Source of the DNA: an uncultured Lachnospiraceae bacterium | GTDB taxonomy: Bacteria > Bacillota > Clostridia > Lachnospirales > Lachnospiraceae | Direction: 5' to 3' | Length of the DNA: 64,000 bases | Assembly: GCA_934293375.1 (NCBI GenBank) | Contig: CAKQYS010000002.1 | Span: forward strand, 1 to 64,000 | Shown here: piece by piece, positions 1 to 6,952 of the stretch | Layout: every line of letters starts with the position of its first letter | Position numbering within the stretch: position 1 is the first letter of the stretch | Translations under genes and position numbers: made by a program | Notes under the pieces: generated by a model | The model's input: only the letters and a program-made list of their open reading frames with translations | Told to the model about the DNA's origin: nothing | The model's database searches: none

Positions 1-2
1 AT

Positions 3-75
3 GCCGATGTGGCTCAATTGGCAGAGCAGCTGATTTGTAATCAGCAGGTTATCGGTTCGAGTCCGATCATCGGCT
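3..75 (+). tRNA. tRNA-Thr (TGT)
   Basis: Seventy-three bases fold as a cloverleaf. The acceptor arm is GCCGATG paired with CATCGGC, the discriminator is T, and the T-arm contains GGTTCGAGTCC. The seven-base anticodon loop sits in the CTGAT/ATCAG stem and carries TGT, which reads ACA and other Thr codons. No CCA is encoded. It is the first of four closely spaced tRNA genes that probably form one transcript. Confidence 0.95.
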
Positions 76-85
76 TCGTCTAACG

Positions 86-131
86 ACTTAACGAAAATGA
101 GTGAATGTAATATTTGAGTTGAGTTGTAGGC
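86..131 (+). repeat. Short interspersed repeat between tRNA genes (copy A)
   Basis: The spacer between tRNA-Thr and tRNA-Tyr contains ACTTAACGAAAATGAGT at 86-102 and TTTGAGTTGAGTTGTAGGC at 113-131. The same two blocks, with a few changes, recur after gdhA at 23678-23724. This suggests a small non-coding repeat family. No open reading frame or promoter was recognised in it. Confidence 0.5.
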
Positions 132-145
132 AACAATTTATATAT

Positions 146-227
146 GGATGGATTCCCGAGTGGCCAAAGGGGACAGACTGTAAATCTGCTGCGTAATGCT
201 TCGGTGGTTCGAATCCACCTCCATCCA
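146..227 (+). tRNA. tRNA-Tyr (GTA)
   Basis: An 82-base class II tRNA. GGATGGA pairs with TCCATCC, the discriminator is A, and the long variable arm (GCGTAATGCTTCGGTG region) is typical of bacterial tRNA-Tyr. The anticodon loop contains GTA. The T-arm GGTTCGAATCC is intact and CCA is not encoded. Confidence 0.95.
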
Positions 228-233
228 TTTTGC

Positions 234-307
234 CGCGGGATAGAGCAGCTAGGCAGCTCGCTAGGCTCATAACCTAGAGGTCACAGGTTCAAATCCTGTT
301 CCCGCTA
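234..307 (+). tRNA. tRNA-Met (CAT), initiator-like
   Basis: A 74-base cloverleaf with acceptor CGCGGGA opposite TCCCGCT, so position 1 (C) faces position 72 (T) and is unpaired. A mismatched 1-72 position is the hallmark of bacterial initiator tRNA. The anticodon arm is CTAGG-CTCATAA-CCTAG, which gives anticodon CAT but only two of the three consecutive G:C pairs usually found next to the initiator loop, since position 29:41 is A:T. Assignment as the initiator rests mainly on the mismatch and on the general match to known initiator sequences. Confidence 0.85.
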
Positions 308-311
308 CTAA

Positions 312-384
<73 letters not shown>

Positions 385-386
385 TG

Positions 387-425
387 AGAGAATTATTACT
401 TTATGTGATAGTTCTCTTTTTGTTT
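387..425 (+). terminator. Terminator of the tRNA cluster
   Basis: AGAGAATTATTAC (387-399) pairs with GTGATAGTTCTCT (405-417) around a TTTAT loop, with two G:T wobbles. The stem is followed at once by a T-rich tract, which is the form of an intrinsic terminator. Confidence 0.8.
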
Positions 426-445
426 TTGAAAGGAGATATACCATA

Positions 446-637
446 ATGGATTTTACTGTTGGGACAGTGATTCAAATGAAAAAAGAACATCCTTGTGGGT
501 CAAATGCATGGAAGATCTTACGCGTGGGTATGGATTTCCGCCTGGAGTGTCAGGGTTGCATGCATCAGATCATGGTGCCAAGAAAGCTTGTTGAAAAAAA
601 CTTTCGAGGTATTGTAGAGGAAAATAATAATAATTGA
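446..637 (+). CDS. DUF951 family small protein
   Basis: A 63-residue protein beginning MDFTVGTVIQMKKEHPCG. Length and sequence match the DUF951 (YyzM-like) family of small basic proteins found in Firmicutes near rpsF. The family has no established function. Conserved features visible here are the KKEHPCG segment, a WKILRVG stretch and a CQGC pair that could bind a metal or nucleic acid. It is preceded by a strong AAAGGAGA ribosome site and ends in an Asn-rich tail. It lies just upstream of the rpsF promoter, an arrangement common in Clostridia. The protein is probably cytoplasmic. No catalytic motif was seen. Confidence 0.85.
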   Translation: MDFTVGTVIQMKKEHPCGSNAWKILRVGMDFRLECQGCMHQIMVPRKLVEKNFRGIVEENNNN

Positions 638-646
638 ATTTGGGTA

Positions 647-675
647 TTGATTTTAAAATCAAAATATGGTAATAT
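647..675 (+). promoter_or_regulatory. Promoter of rpsF-ssb-rpsR
   Basis: TTGATT (647-652) and TAATAT (670-675) are 17 bases apart, with an extended TGG before the -10. The -35 lies in the perfect palindrome TTGATTTTAAAATCAA (647-662). The transcript would start near 682 and leave an 80-base leader. In that leader CTCT (717-720) can pair with AGAG (730-733), and CCTT (712-715) with the AAGG of the ribosome site (747-750). This could be a site for autoregulation by S6:S18, but the match is weak. Confidence 0.7.
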
Positions 676-761
676 CTTGTATTGTGATGTGTAGGCATAC
701 ACAAATTTTATCCTTGCTCTTTCAAGACGAGAGGGCCAGAGACCATAAGGAGGTGCATACG

Positions 762-1049
762 ATGAACAAGTATGAATTAGCGTTGGTTGTTAACACAACA
801 ATCGAGGAAGATGCTAGAACAGCAGTCGTTGAGAAGGTAAAAGCTTACATTGAGAAGTTTGGCGGTACTGTTACTAACATCGAGGATGCTGGTAAGAAGA
901 GATTGGCTTACGAGATCCAGAAGATGAAGGAAGGATATTATTACTTCATTCAGTTTGATGCAGATGCAGAATGTCCTGCACAGCTTGAGGCTAATGTTCG
1001 TATTATGGAGTCGGTTCTTAGATTCTTGTGTGTCAGACAGGACGCTTAG
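762..1049 (+). CDS. rpsF: 30S ribosomal protein S6
   Basis: Ninety-five residues starting MNKYELALVVNTTIEEDA, the usual length and N-terminus of bacterial S6. S6 binds with S18 to the 16S rRNA platform of the small subunit. The start at 762 is chosen because AAGGAGGTG lies just upstream. A longer in-frame reading back to 666 would begin inside the promoter region and adds nothing S6-like. The gene heads the classic rpsF-ssb-rpsR operon, with only 20 bases to ssb. It is transcribed from the TTGATT/TAATAT promoter at 647-675. Confidence 0.97.
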   Translation: MNKYELALVVNTTIEEDARTAVVEKVKAYIEKFGGTVTNIEDAGKKRLAYEIQKMKEGYYYFIQFDADAECPAQLEANVRIMESVLRFLCVRQDA

Positions 1050-1069
1050 AATTATAGGGAGGGATCCAT

Positions 1070-1510
1070 ATGAATAAGGTTATTTTGATGGGACGTTTGG
1101 TAAGAAACCCAGATGTAAGATATTCTCAGGGTGAGAATGCTACAGCGGTAGCCAGATATACACTGGCAGTTGATCGCAGATTTAAGCGTGATGGTGAGCA
1201 GAGCGCAGATTTTATCGGATGTGTAGCATTTGGCAGATCAGCTGAGTTTGCTGAGAAGTATTTGAAGCAGGGAACGAAGATCTGTGTTACAGGAAGAATC
1301 CAGACTGGAAGTTACACAAATAAGGATGGCAATAAGGTCTATACGACAGATGTTGTTGTAGAGGAACAGGAATTTGCTGAGAGTAAGAACGCTCAGGGTG
1401 GATCCGGTGAGTCATATCAGCCTGAATCCAGACCGATGCCTAGTGCTGCCAGTGGTGAGGGTTTTATGAATATCCCGGATGAAATTGAAGAGGTATTACC
1501 ATTTAAATAG
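1070..1510 (+). CDS. ssb: Single-stranded DNA-binding protein
   Basis: A 146-residue SSB. The N-terminal OB fold (about residues 1-105) starts MNKVILMGRLVRNPDVRY and includes the conserved GxxTxYTNKDG-type strand (TGSYTNKDGNKVYTTDV). It is followed by a Gly/Ser/Pro-rich flexible linker and an acidic C-terminal tail ending EEVLPFK. The tail corresponds to the DDxxPF tip that recruits replication and repair proteins, although here the last residue is Lys rather than Phe. SSB coats single-stranded DNA during replication, recombination and repair. AGGGAGG precedes the start, and rpsR follows 12 bases later. Confidence 0.96.
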   Translation: MNKVILMGRLVRNPDVRYSQGENATAVARYTLAVDRRFKRDGEQSADFIGCVAFGRSAEFAEKYLKQGTKICVTGRIQTGSYTNKDGNKVYTTDVVVEEQEFAESKNAQGGSGESYQPESRPMPSAASGEGFMNIPDEIEEVLPFK

Positions 1511-1522
1511 GAGGTAAGAGCA

Positions 1523-1792
1523 ATGCCATACAATAAGAACGAAAAGGGCGAGGGTTCAGCTCCAATGAAGAGAAGACCTATTCGCAGAAGAAAGAAAGTA
1601 TGCGTATTCTGTGCAGATAAGAATGCTGTCATTGATTATAAGGATGTAAACAAGTTAAAGAGATATATTTCTGAGAGAGGTAAGATCCTTCCTAGAAGAA
1701 TTACAGGAAACTGTGCTAAGCATCAGAGAGCTTTAACTGTTGCGATCAAGAGAGCAAGACATATTGCACTTATGCCATATGTAGTTGAGTAA
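1523..1792 (+). CDS. rpsR: 30S ribosomal protein S18
   Basis: Eighty-nine residues with a basic N-terminal arm (MKRRPIRRRKKV), then CVFC and, further on, GNCAKHQ. The two cysteines plus the later Cys and His suggest the zinc-binding (C+) type of S18. The C-terminal core (LPRRITGNCAKHQRALTVAI) is highly conserved. S18 pairs with S6 on the small-subunit platform. It is the last gene of the operon and is followed by a strong terminator. AGGAGG precedes the ATG at 1523. Confidence 0.97.
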   Translation: MPYNKNEKGEGSAPMKRRPIRRRKKVCVFCADKNAVIDYKDVNKLKRYISERGKILPRRITGNCAKHQRALTVAIKRARHIALMPYVVE

Positions 1793-1803
1793 TTGACGAA
1801 TCG

Positions 1804-1836
1804 GCTGTCATACATTTTGTATGACAGCTTTTTTTC
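1804..1836 (+). terminator. Terminator after rpsR
   Basis: GCTGTCATAC (1804-1813) and GTATGACAGC (1819-1828) form a perfect ten-pair stem with an ATTTT loop, followed by eight T residues. Confidence 0.95.
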
Positions 1837-1849
1837 TTGTTATTTTTGA

Positions 1850-1878
1850 TTGATTCTGTGTGGGAATTGGATTATGAT
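1850..1878 (+). promoter_or_regulatory. Candidate promoter of the chemoreceptor gene
   Basis: TTGATT (1850-1855) and TATGAT (1873-1878) are separated by 17 bases. This is a vegetative-type promoter shape, not the flagellar sigma-28 type often seen for chemotaxis genes. Confidence 0.5.
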
Positions 1879-1935
1879 GGAAGTATATTTCATGTATGAG
1901 AATGGTTACGATAGAAGAATGCAAGGGGGTACGAC

Positions 1936-4020
1936 ATGAATTACGATGAGTCTGTGTTCAAAGAGAAGGCGAATAGAAGGGTACGCCGGATCTGGTTTAT
2001 ATTTGCCGCATTATTATCTGCAAATTATGGTGCGGATGTTGCAAACGGTCTGACAAAACCTTCCTATTATATTACATTTCTGATCCTTTGCTGGCTTCCT
2101 TTTTTTATTGGAGAGCTGCTTTTACGGATATTTGGTTATACAACAGAGTGGTATCGATACGAATTTGTGATAGGATATGGCGTGTTTTACACATTTGTAG
2201 TTGCTACAACACAGTCGCCGATTGCATTTACATATATTCTGCCGGTTACAAGCCTTTTGGTGTTGTATAAGAATAAAAGGTTCATGATCGTGTGTGGTAT
2301 TGTGAATGCTCTGATCGTGGCGGGATGTGCGATTTATAGGAGCATGATAGGATTTCATTCAGCAACCAATATGAAAGATTATCAATTGCAGCTTGCATGC
2401 ATTATTTTATGTTATATATGTTATGTGATGTCTATCAAGCATCTGAACGAATCAGATGGTGCGATGACAGATAGTATCAAGGATGATCTGCACCGTGTCA
2501 TTACAACAGTAGAGCAGGTGAAACAGGCAAGCAATTCGATTATGGATGGCGTTACAGTGGTTAGGGAACTGGCTTCAGAAAATACACATGGTGCCAATAT
2601 TGTTGTGCAGAGCATGCATATGCTTCAGGATAACAATCTGAATTTGCAGGATACGACAGCATCATCAAATGTCATGACATCAGATATCAAATTCCGGGTA
2701 AATCATGTGGCGGATATGATCGAACATATGGTATCACTGACTGCGGAGTCGGGTGAACATGCTAAAATGAGTGCACAGGATCTGGAAAGCCTTGTAATGA
2801 CTGTCAATACAATGGCTCAGATATCAGGTGAGCTGGAGATTAACCTGAAGAATTTCAAGGAAGAATTTGACAAGGTGAAGCAGGAGACAGGCACGATTGA
2901 GAATATATCCGGTCAGACAAATCTGCTGGCTCTGAATGCATCTATAGAGGCGGCAAGAGCCGGGGATGCAGGCAAGGGATTTGCTGTGGTAGCAGAAGAG
3001 ATTCGGTCATTGAGTACGGATACAAAGATGTCTTCCGGACAGATCAGACAGGCATTATCTCATTTGGAGGAAACTGCGGATACTATGACAGAGTCGATTG
3101 AAGATACATTGAAGTTGATTCAGACAACTTTAGACAAGGTTGTGGTAACAGGCGATAATGTTACAAAGATATCTACAGATGCGACACAGTTAGAACAAAA
3201 CATTCAGATGATCGATCAGGCAATGAAGGAAGTAGAGATATCCAATGTACAGTTGATCGAAAATCTGGAGCAGGTATCCAGAGTAGTAGAAAATATGACC
3301 ATTTCGATATCTGACTCTGACGAGATCAGCAAAAAAATGTTGAGTAAGTATGATGAGTCTGCTAATAACATTAATTCTATTGAAACGGTTGTTGAGGCAT
3401 TGATGTGTGAACTGGGTGTCGGCGGTTTTATGGGCGCTGAGGATGTTATGCCGCAGATGAAGCTGATGGTAACGCTTCATGAAACTGACAATTATCATGG
3501 CGAGGTGGCATCACAGAAGGATAATGTGATCATGGCAGTGCTGCCAAAGCAGCCGGAAGCAGACTCTGTGATCCCATGTCATCTGCAGGTTACGGTAGGT
3601 AATGTATTGTATTGTTGGCAGGATGCCAGGATTGTGTGTGAAGATAAGAATCATCCGGATCTATATAGGATTATGTTAGAGTCCAGACCAAAGATTAATA
3701 ATCGGCGCAAATATCCAAGATTAGATCTTTCTAATCCATGTGAAATCAGGGTGGAGGGAGAAACGACAGTAATCGCAGCCAGTATGGACAATCTGAGTGC
3801 AAATGGATTTGCATTTTTAACGCATGATGAAAGATTCTTGAATCACAAAGGAGAGCAGCTGACTGTTACAATACAAAACTTTGCGTTGAAGAATCATAAT
3901 GTTTTAGAGGGCAAGGTAATACGGTGTTCCGATAACGAAGGTTTATATATTGTTGGTTGTCAGATGCCGGAGGATGATATGTTGATCAGTGAATATGTCA
4001 AAGGACAGTTGAAACTATAA
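1936..4020 (+). CDS. Membrane chemoreceptor with C-terminal YcgR-N/PilZ domains
   Basis: A 694-residue protein. Residues 15-170 contain five or six hydrophobic segments with little periplasmic sequence. Residues 180-480 form a methyl-accepting chemotaxis signalling region, with the conserved hairpin tip near 320-360 (QTNLLALNASIEAARAG, then GKGFAVVAEEIR). No HAMP domain is obvious. About 500-585 resembles the YcgR N-terminal domain. From about 589 a PilZ domain follows, with RRKYPR and DNLSANG, the two motifs that bind c-di-GMP. It probably links a membrane signal and c-di-GMP to the CheA/CheW array. No other chemotaxis gene is nearby. GGGGG precedes the ATG, and the gene stands alone between terminator 1804-1836 and the glnA promoter. 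Confidence 0.9.
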   Translation: MNYDESVFKEKANRRVRRIWFIFAALLSANYGADVANGLTKPSYYITFLILCWLPFFIGELLLRIFGYTTEWYRYEFVIGYGVFYTFVVATTQSPIAFTYILPVTSLLVLYKNKRFMIVCGIVNALIVAGCAIYRSMIGFHSATNMKDYQLQLACIILCYICYVMSIKHLNESDGAMTDSIKDDLHRVITTVEQVKQASNSIMDGVTVVRELASENTHGANIVVQSMHMLQDNNLNLQDTTASSNVMTSDIKFRVNHVADMIEHMVSLTAESGEHAKMSAQDLESLVMTVNTMAQISGELEINLKNFKEEFDKVKQETGTIENISGQTNLLALNASIEAARAGDAGKGFAVVAEEIRSLSTDTKMSSGQIRQALSHLEETADTMTESIEDTLKLIQTTLDKVVVTGDNVTKISTDATQLEQNIQMIDQAMKEVEISNVQLIENLEQVSRVVENMTISISDSDEISKKMLSKYDESANNINSIETVVEALMCELGVGGFMGAEDVMPQMKLMVTLHETDNYHGEVASQKDNVIMAVLPKQPEADSVIPCHLQVTVGNVLYCWQDARIVCEDKNHPDLYRIMLESRPKINNRRKYPRLDLSNPCEIRVEGETTVIAASMDNLSANGFAFLTHDERFLNHKGEQLTVTIQNFALKNHNVLEGKVIRCSDNEGLYIVGCQMPEDDMLISEYVKGQLKL

Positions 4021-4039
4021 GGAGCAATTTCATTTTGCG

Positions 4040-4068
4040 TTGACAATTTGCAAAAATTGGGATAACAT
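4040..4068 (+). promoter_or_regulatory. Promoter of glnA
   Basis: TTGACA (4040-4045) and TAACAT (4063-4068) are spaced by 17 bases. A CAATTT/AAATTG dyad (4044-4059) lies in the spacer and could be an operator. Transcription should begin near 4075, only about ten bases before the leader terminator. Confidence 0.8.
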
Positions 4069-4084
4069 GATATATGTGTGTGTG

Positions 4085-4119
4085 GGGTGTTGAAAGCAAG
4101 CTTTTGGCACCCATTTTTT
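4085..4119 (+). terminator. Leader terminator (attenuator) before glnA
   Basis: GGGTGTTGAAAG (4085-4096) pairs with CTTTTGGCACCC (4101-4112) around CAAG, with three G:T wobbles in the middle, and is followed by ATTTTTT. It lies between the promoter and the glnA start, so it would stop transcription unless overcome. The ANTAR regulator encoded just after glnA is a natural candidate antiterminator, although the two-hexaloop ANTAR target was not found. Confidence 0.75.
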
Positions 4120-4145
4120 AAAAAGAACAGAAGGGGAGTTGTATC

Positions 4146-5477
4146 ATGAGTAAGCATACGAAACAGGATATTTTGCGCATGGTGGAGGAAGATGATATTG
4201 AGTTTATCCGCCTGCAGTTTACCGATATATTTGGTACATTAAAAAATGTTGCCATTACATCCAGCCAGTTAGAGAAAGCTTTGGATAATAAATGCATGTT
4301 TGACGGATCTTCCATTGAGGGATTTGTGCGTGTAGATGAGTCGGATATGTATCTGTATCCGGATCTGGATACTTTCGAAGTGTTTCCGTGGAGACCACAG
4401 AATGGTAAAGTAGCACGTCTGATCTGTGATGTGTATCAGCCAAATGGTGTTCCTTATGAGGGAGATTCCAGATATATACTAAAGAAAGTGCTGGCAGATG
4501 CAGCAGATATGGGTTATAGCTTTGATGTGGGACCGGAATGTGAATTTTTCCTGTTTCATACAGATGATAATGGTATGCCGACAACAATTTCACACGAAAA
4601 GGCTGGCTATTTTGATCTGGGACCGTTAGACCTTGGCGAAAATGCAAGACGTGATATCGTGTTGACATTAGAAGATATGCATTATGAGATCGAATCCTCT
4701 CATCATGAGGTTGCACCGGCACAGCATGAGGTGGACTTTAAGTACGATAATGCACTAAAGACCGCAGATAATATCATGACATTTAAACTGGTTGTGAAGT
4801 CTACAGCCAAGCGGCATGGTTTATTTGCCAGCTTTATGCCAAAACCAAAGTATGGCATAAATGGATCAGGTATGCATATTAATATGTCTCTTTCAAAGGA
4901 TGGGGTGAATATATTCGACGATCCGGACGGAGAGCATGGCCTTAGTCAGGAGGCTTACTATTTTCTGGCGGGTGTGATGAAGCATATCAAGGCAATCACT
5001 GCAATTGCAAATCCGCTTGTGAATTCATATAAGCGTTTGATTCCGGGATATGAGGCTCCGATCTATATTGCGTGGTCTACAACGAACAGAAGTCCGTTGA
5101 TCCGGATTCCTTCATCAAGGGGAGCCGGTACGAGAGTGGAACTTCGATCGCCGGATCCGGCTGCCAATCCATACCTGACACTTGCCTGCTGTCTTGCAGC
5201 AGGTCTTGATGGTATCAGAAATAAGCTGGAGGCACCGGAAAGCATAGATTGCAATGTGTTTGATCTATCGGTTGAACAGCGTCAGGCAAAGCATATAGAG
5301 CGCATTCCGACCAACCTGAGTAATGCGATTGATGCGTTAGAACAGGATACATTTATACAGAATGTATTGGGCGATAAGGTATCACAGAAATATATCGAAG
5401 CGAAGCGGGCTGAGTGGTCACAGTACCGCGAGCAGATCACACAGTGGGAAATTGATGAGTATCTGTATAAGATTTAA
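4146..5477 (+). CDS. glnA: Glutamine synthetase type I
   Basis: A 443-residue enzyme that makes glutamine from glutamate, ammonia and ATP as a cytoplasmic dodecamer. Visible motifs are FDGSSIEGF near the N-terminus, the ATP-binding NGSGMHINMSL, the glutamate-binding and catalytic stretch NRSPLIRIPSSRG and the final RVELRSPDPAANPY. At the place of the regulatory Tyr adenylylated in enteric enzymes the sequence reads NVFDLS, so the Tyr is absent. This agrees with the shorter GSI-alpha type of Firmicutes. Expression probably depends on the TTGACA promoter and on the leader terminator at 4085-4119. It is followed 21 bases later by an ANTAR regulator. AAGGGGAG precedes the start. Confidence 0.97.
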   Translation: MSKHTKQDILRMVEEDDIEFIRLQFTDIFGTLKNVAITSSQLEKALDNKCMFDGSSIEGFVRVDESDMYLYPDLDTFEVFPWRPQNGKVARLICDVYQPNGVPYEGDSRYILKKVLADAADMGYSFDVGPECEFFLFHTDDNGMPTTISHEKAGYFDLGPLDLGENARRDIVLTLEDMHYEIESSHHEVAPAQHEVDFKYDNALKTADNIMTFKLVVKSTAKRHGLFASFMPKPKYGINGSGMHINMSLSKDGVNIFDDPDGEHGLSQEAYYFLAGVMKHIKAITAIANPLVNSYKRLIPGYEAPIYIAWSTTNRSPLIRIPSSRGAGTRVELRSPDPAANPYLTLACCLAAGLDGIRNKLEAPESIDCNVFDLSVEQRQAKHIERIPTNLSNAIDALEQDTFIQNVLGDKVSQKYIEAKRAEWSQYREQITQWEIDEYLYKI

Positions 5478-5498
5478 CCGGAATTTGGAGGTGCAGTA

Positions 5499-6041
5499 TT
5501 GATTAACGTAATTGTCGTCTTCCCAAAGATTGATGACGCCAAGAAAATACGTAATCTACTGGTTCGAAATGGAATCGATGTAACGGCTGTGTGCAATTCA
5601 GGAGCCCAGGTATATCAATATACAGATTCAATAGAGGATGGAATCATTGTTTCGGGTTATCGGATGAGTGATATGCCATGTACAGAACTGCGTGATAATC
5701 TTTCAGCAGAATTTCAGATGCTGATTCTTGCCTCTAAGAATCATGTGCAGGAATTTGCCGGGGCAGATATGGTATGTCTGCCGATGCCGCTGAAGGCATA
5801 TGATCTGGTTACTACTATAGAAGATATGTATAGCGTCATTATGCGGCGCAGAAAGAAGCGTAAAGATAAGCCGAAGACCAGAAGTGCAGAGGAGATAGCC
5901 GTTATAGAGAATGCAAAGATGCGTCTGATGCGGGAACGGGATTGTACGGAAGAAGAAGCACATCGATATTTGCAGAAGATTAGTATGGACAGCGGAAGAA
6001 ATCTTGTGGAGACATGTCAAATGCTGATAAGTATGATTTAG
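5499..6041 (+). CDS. ANTAR-domain antiterminator with degenerate receiver
   Basis: A 180-residue protein beginning at a TTG codon behind TTTGGAGGTG. Residues 1-110 look like a response-regulator receiver, but the usual phosphorylated Asp is missing: the strand reads DGIIVSGYRM. Residues 120-178 fit the ANTAR RNA-binding fold (ENAKMRLMRERDCTEEEAHR, then the LVETCQMLI helix). ANTAR proteins bind paired hairpins in nascent RNA and prevent termination, often in nitrogen genes. The position right after glnA and the terminator in the glnA leader suggest autogenous or ammonium-linked control of glnA. dapF follows 15 bases later, so it may be cotranscribed. Confidence 0.85.
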   Translation: MINVIVVFPKIDDAKKIRNLLVRNGIDVTAVCNSGAQVYQYTDSIEDGIIVSGYRMSDMPCTELRDNLSAEFQMLILASKNHVQEFAGADMVCLPMPLKAYDLVTTIEDMYSVIMRRRKKRKDKPKTRSAEEIAVIENAKMRLMRERDCTEEEAHRYLQKISMDSGRNLVETCQMLISMI

Positions 6042-6056
6042 AATGGAGGGAGCGCT

Positions 6057-6887
6057 ATGAAATTCACAAAGATGGAAGGACTGGGTAATGATTATGTATA
6101 TATTAATTGCCTGGAGGAAGTAGTAGAAGATCCCGTATCGTTGGCAGTAAAGGTCAGTGACAGACATTTCGGTGTGGGTTCGGATGGGTTGATATTAATT
6201 AAACCATCTCAGGTGGCGGATTTCTGCATGGATATGTATAATGCAGATGGTTCAAGATCGGAAATGTGTGGAAACGGAATAAGATGTGTAGGAAAATATG
6301 TTTATGACTATGGTTTGACAGATCAGACACAAATATCGATCGAAACTCTGGCGGGGATCAAATATCTGACACTTGTACCGGAGCATGGCAAGATTAAAGA
6401 AGTATCGGTAGATATGGGTTCTCCGGAATTAGTGCCATATAAGATTCCGGTGAATTCAGAGAAGGATATATTAGTGGGCGAACCGATTGAGGTAGCAGGG
6501 CAGACATTTCGGATGACCTGCGTGTCTATGGGCAATCCGCATGCAGTCGTATTTGTGGATTCAACAGAAGCGTTTCCATTGGAACAGGTGGGACCTGTAT
6601 TTGAATGTCATGAAATGTTCCCAAATCGTGTAAATGTTGAATTTATACAGGTGTTAAACCGCAAGGAAGTGAACATGCGTGTGTGGGAGCGTGGAACCGG
6701 TGAAACGCTGGCATGTGGCACAGGTGCATGTGCAAGCACAGTCGCATGCATTTTAAATGATTTGACAGAGGATGAGATTACCTTACATTTGCTGGGCGGA
6801 GATCTTAAGGTGTTCTGGGATCAGGATCAGAATAAGGTGATCATGACAGGTCCGGCGACAACCGTATTTGATGGTATTCTGCCTTGA
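6057..6887 (+). CDS. dapF: Diaminopimelate epimerase
   Basis: A 276-residue enzyme that converts LL- to meso-diaminopimelate for lysine and peptidoglycan. Both catalytic cysteines are visible, in SEMCGNGIRC (about residue 75) and LACGTGAC (about residue 220). The N-terminus carries the family motif MEGLGNDYVYI. GGAGCG lies ahead of the ATG. The gene is followed by dapL, giving the short aminotransferase branch of lysine synthesis in two adjacent genes. Confidence 0.97.
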   Translation: MKFTKMEGLGNDYVYINCLEEVVEDPVSLAVKVSDRHFGVGSDGLILIKPSQVADFCMDMYNADGSRSEMCGNGIRCVGKYVYDYGLTDQTQISIETLAGIKYLTLVPEHGKIKEVSVDMGSPELVPYKIPVNSEKDILVGEPIEVAGQTFRMTCVSMGNPHAVVFVDSTEAFPLEQVGPVFECHEMFPNRVNVEFIQVLNRKEVNMRVWERGTGETLACGTGACASTVACILNDLTEDEITLHLLGGDLKVFWDQDQNKVIMTGPATTVFDGILP

Positions 6888-6952
6888 AACTGACGCGGAA
6901 TTTAGGTCAGACAGGATGGACAGTGCTATAAATAAAATGAGTGGAGGCTATT

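Noticed and set aside
4044..4112. Classic ANTAR target (two hairpins with six-base loops carrying A1 and G4) before glnA
   Set aside because: Only one long hairpin with a CAAG loop fits after the predicted transcript start. A first hairpin would overlap the promoter and lacks the loop pattern.
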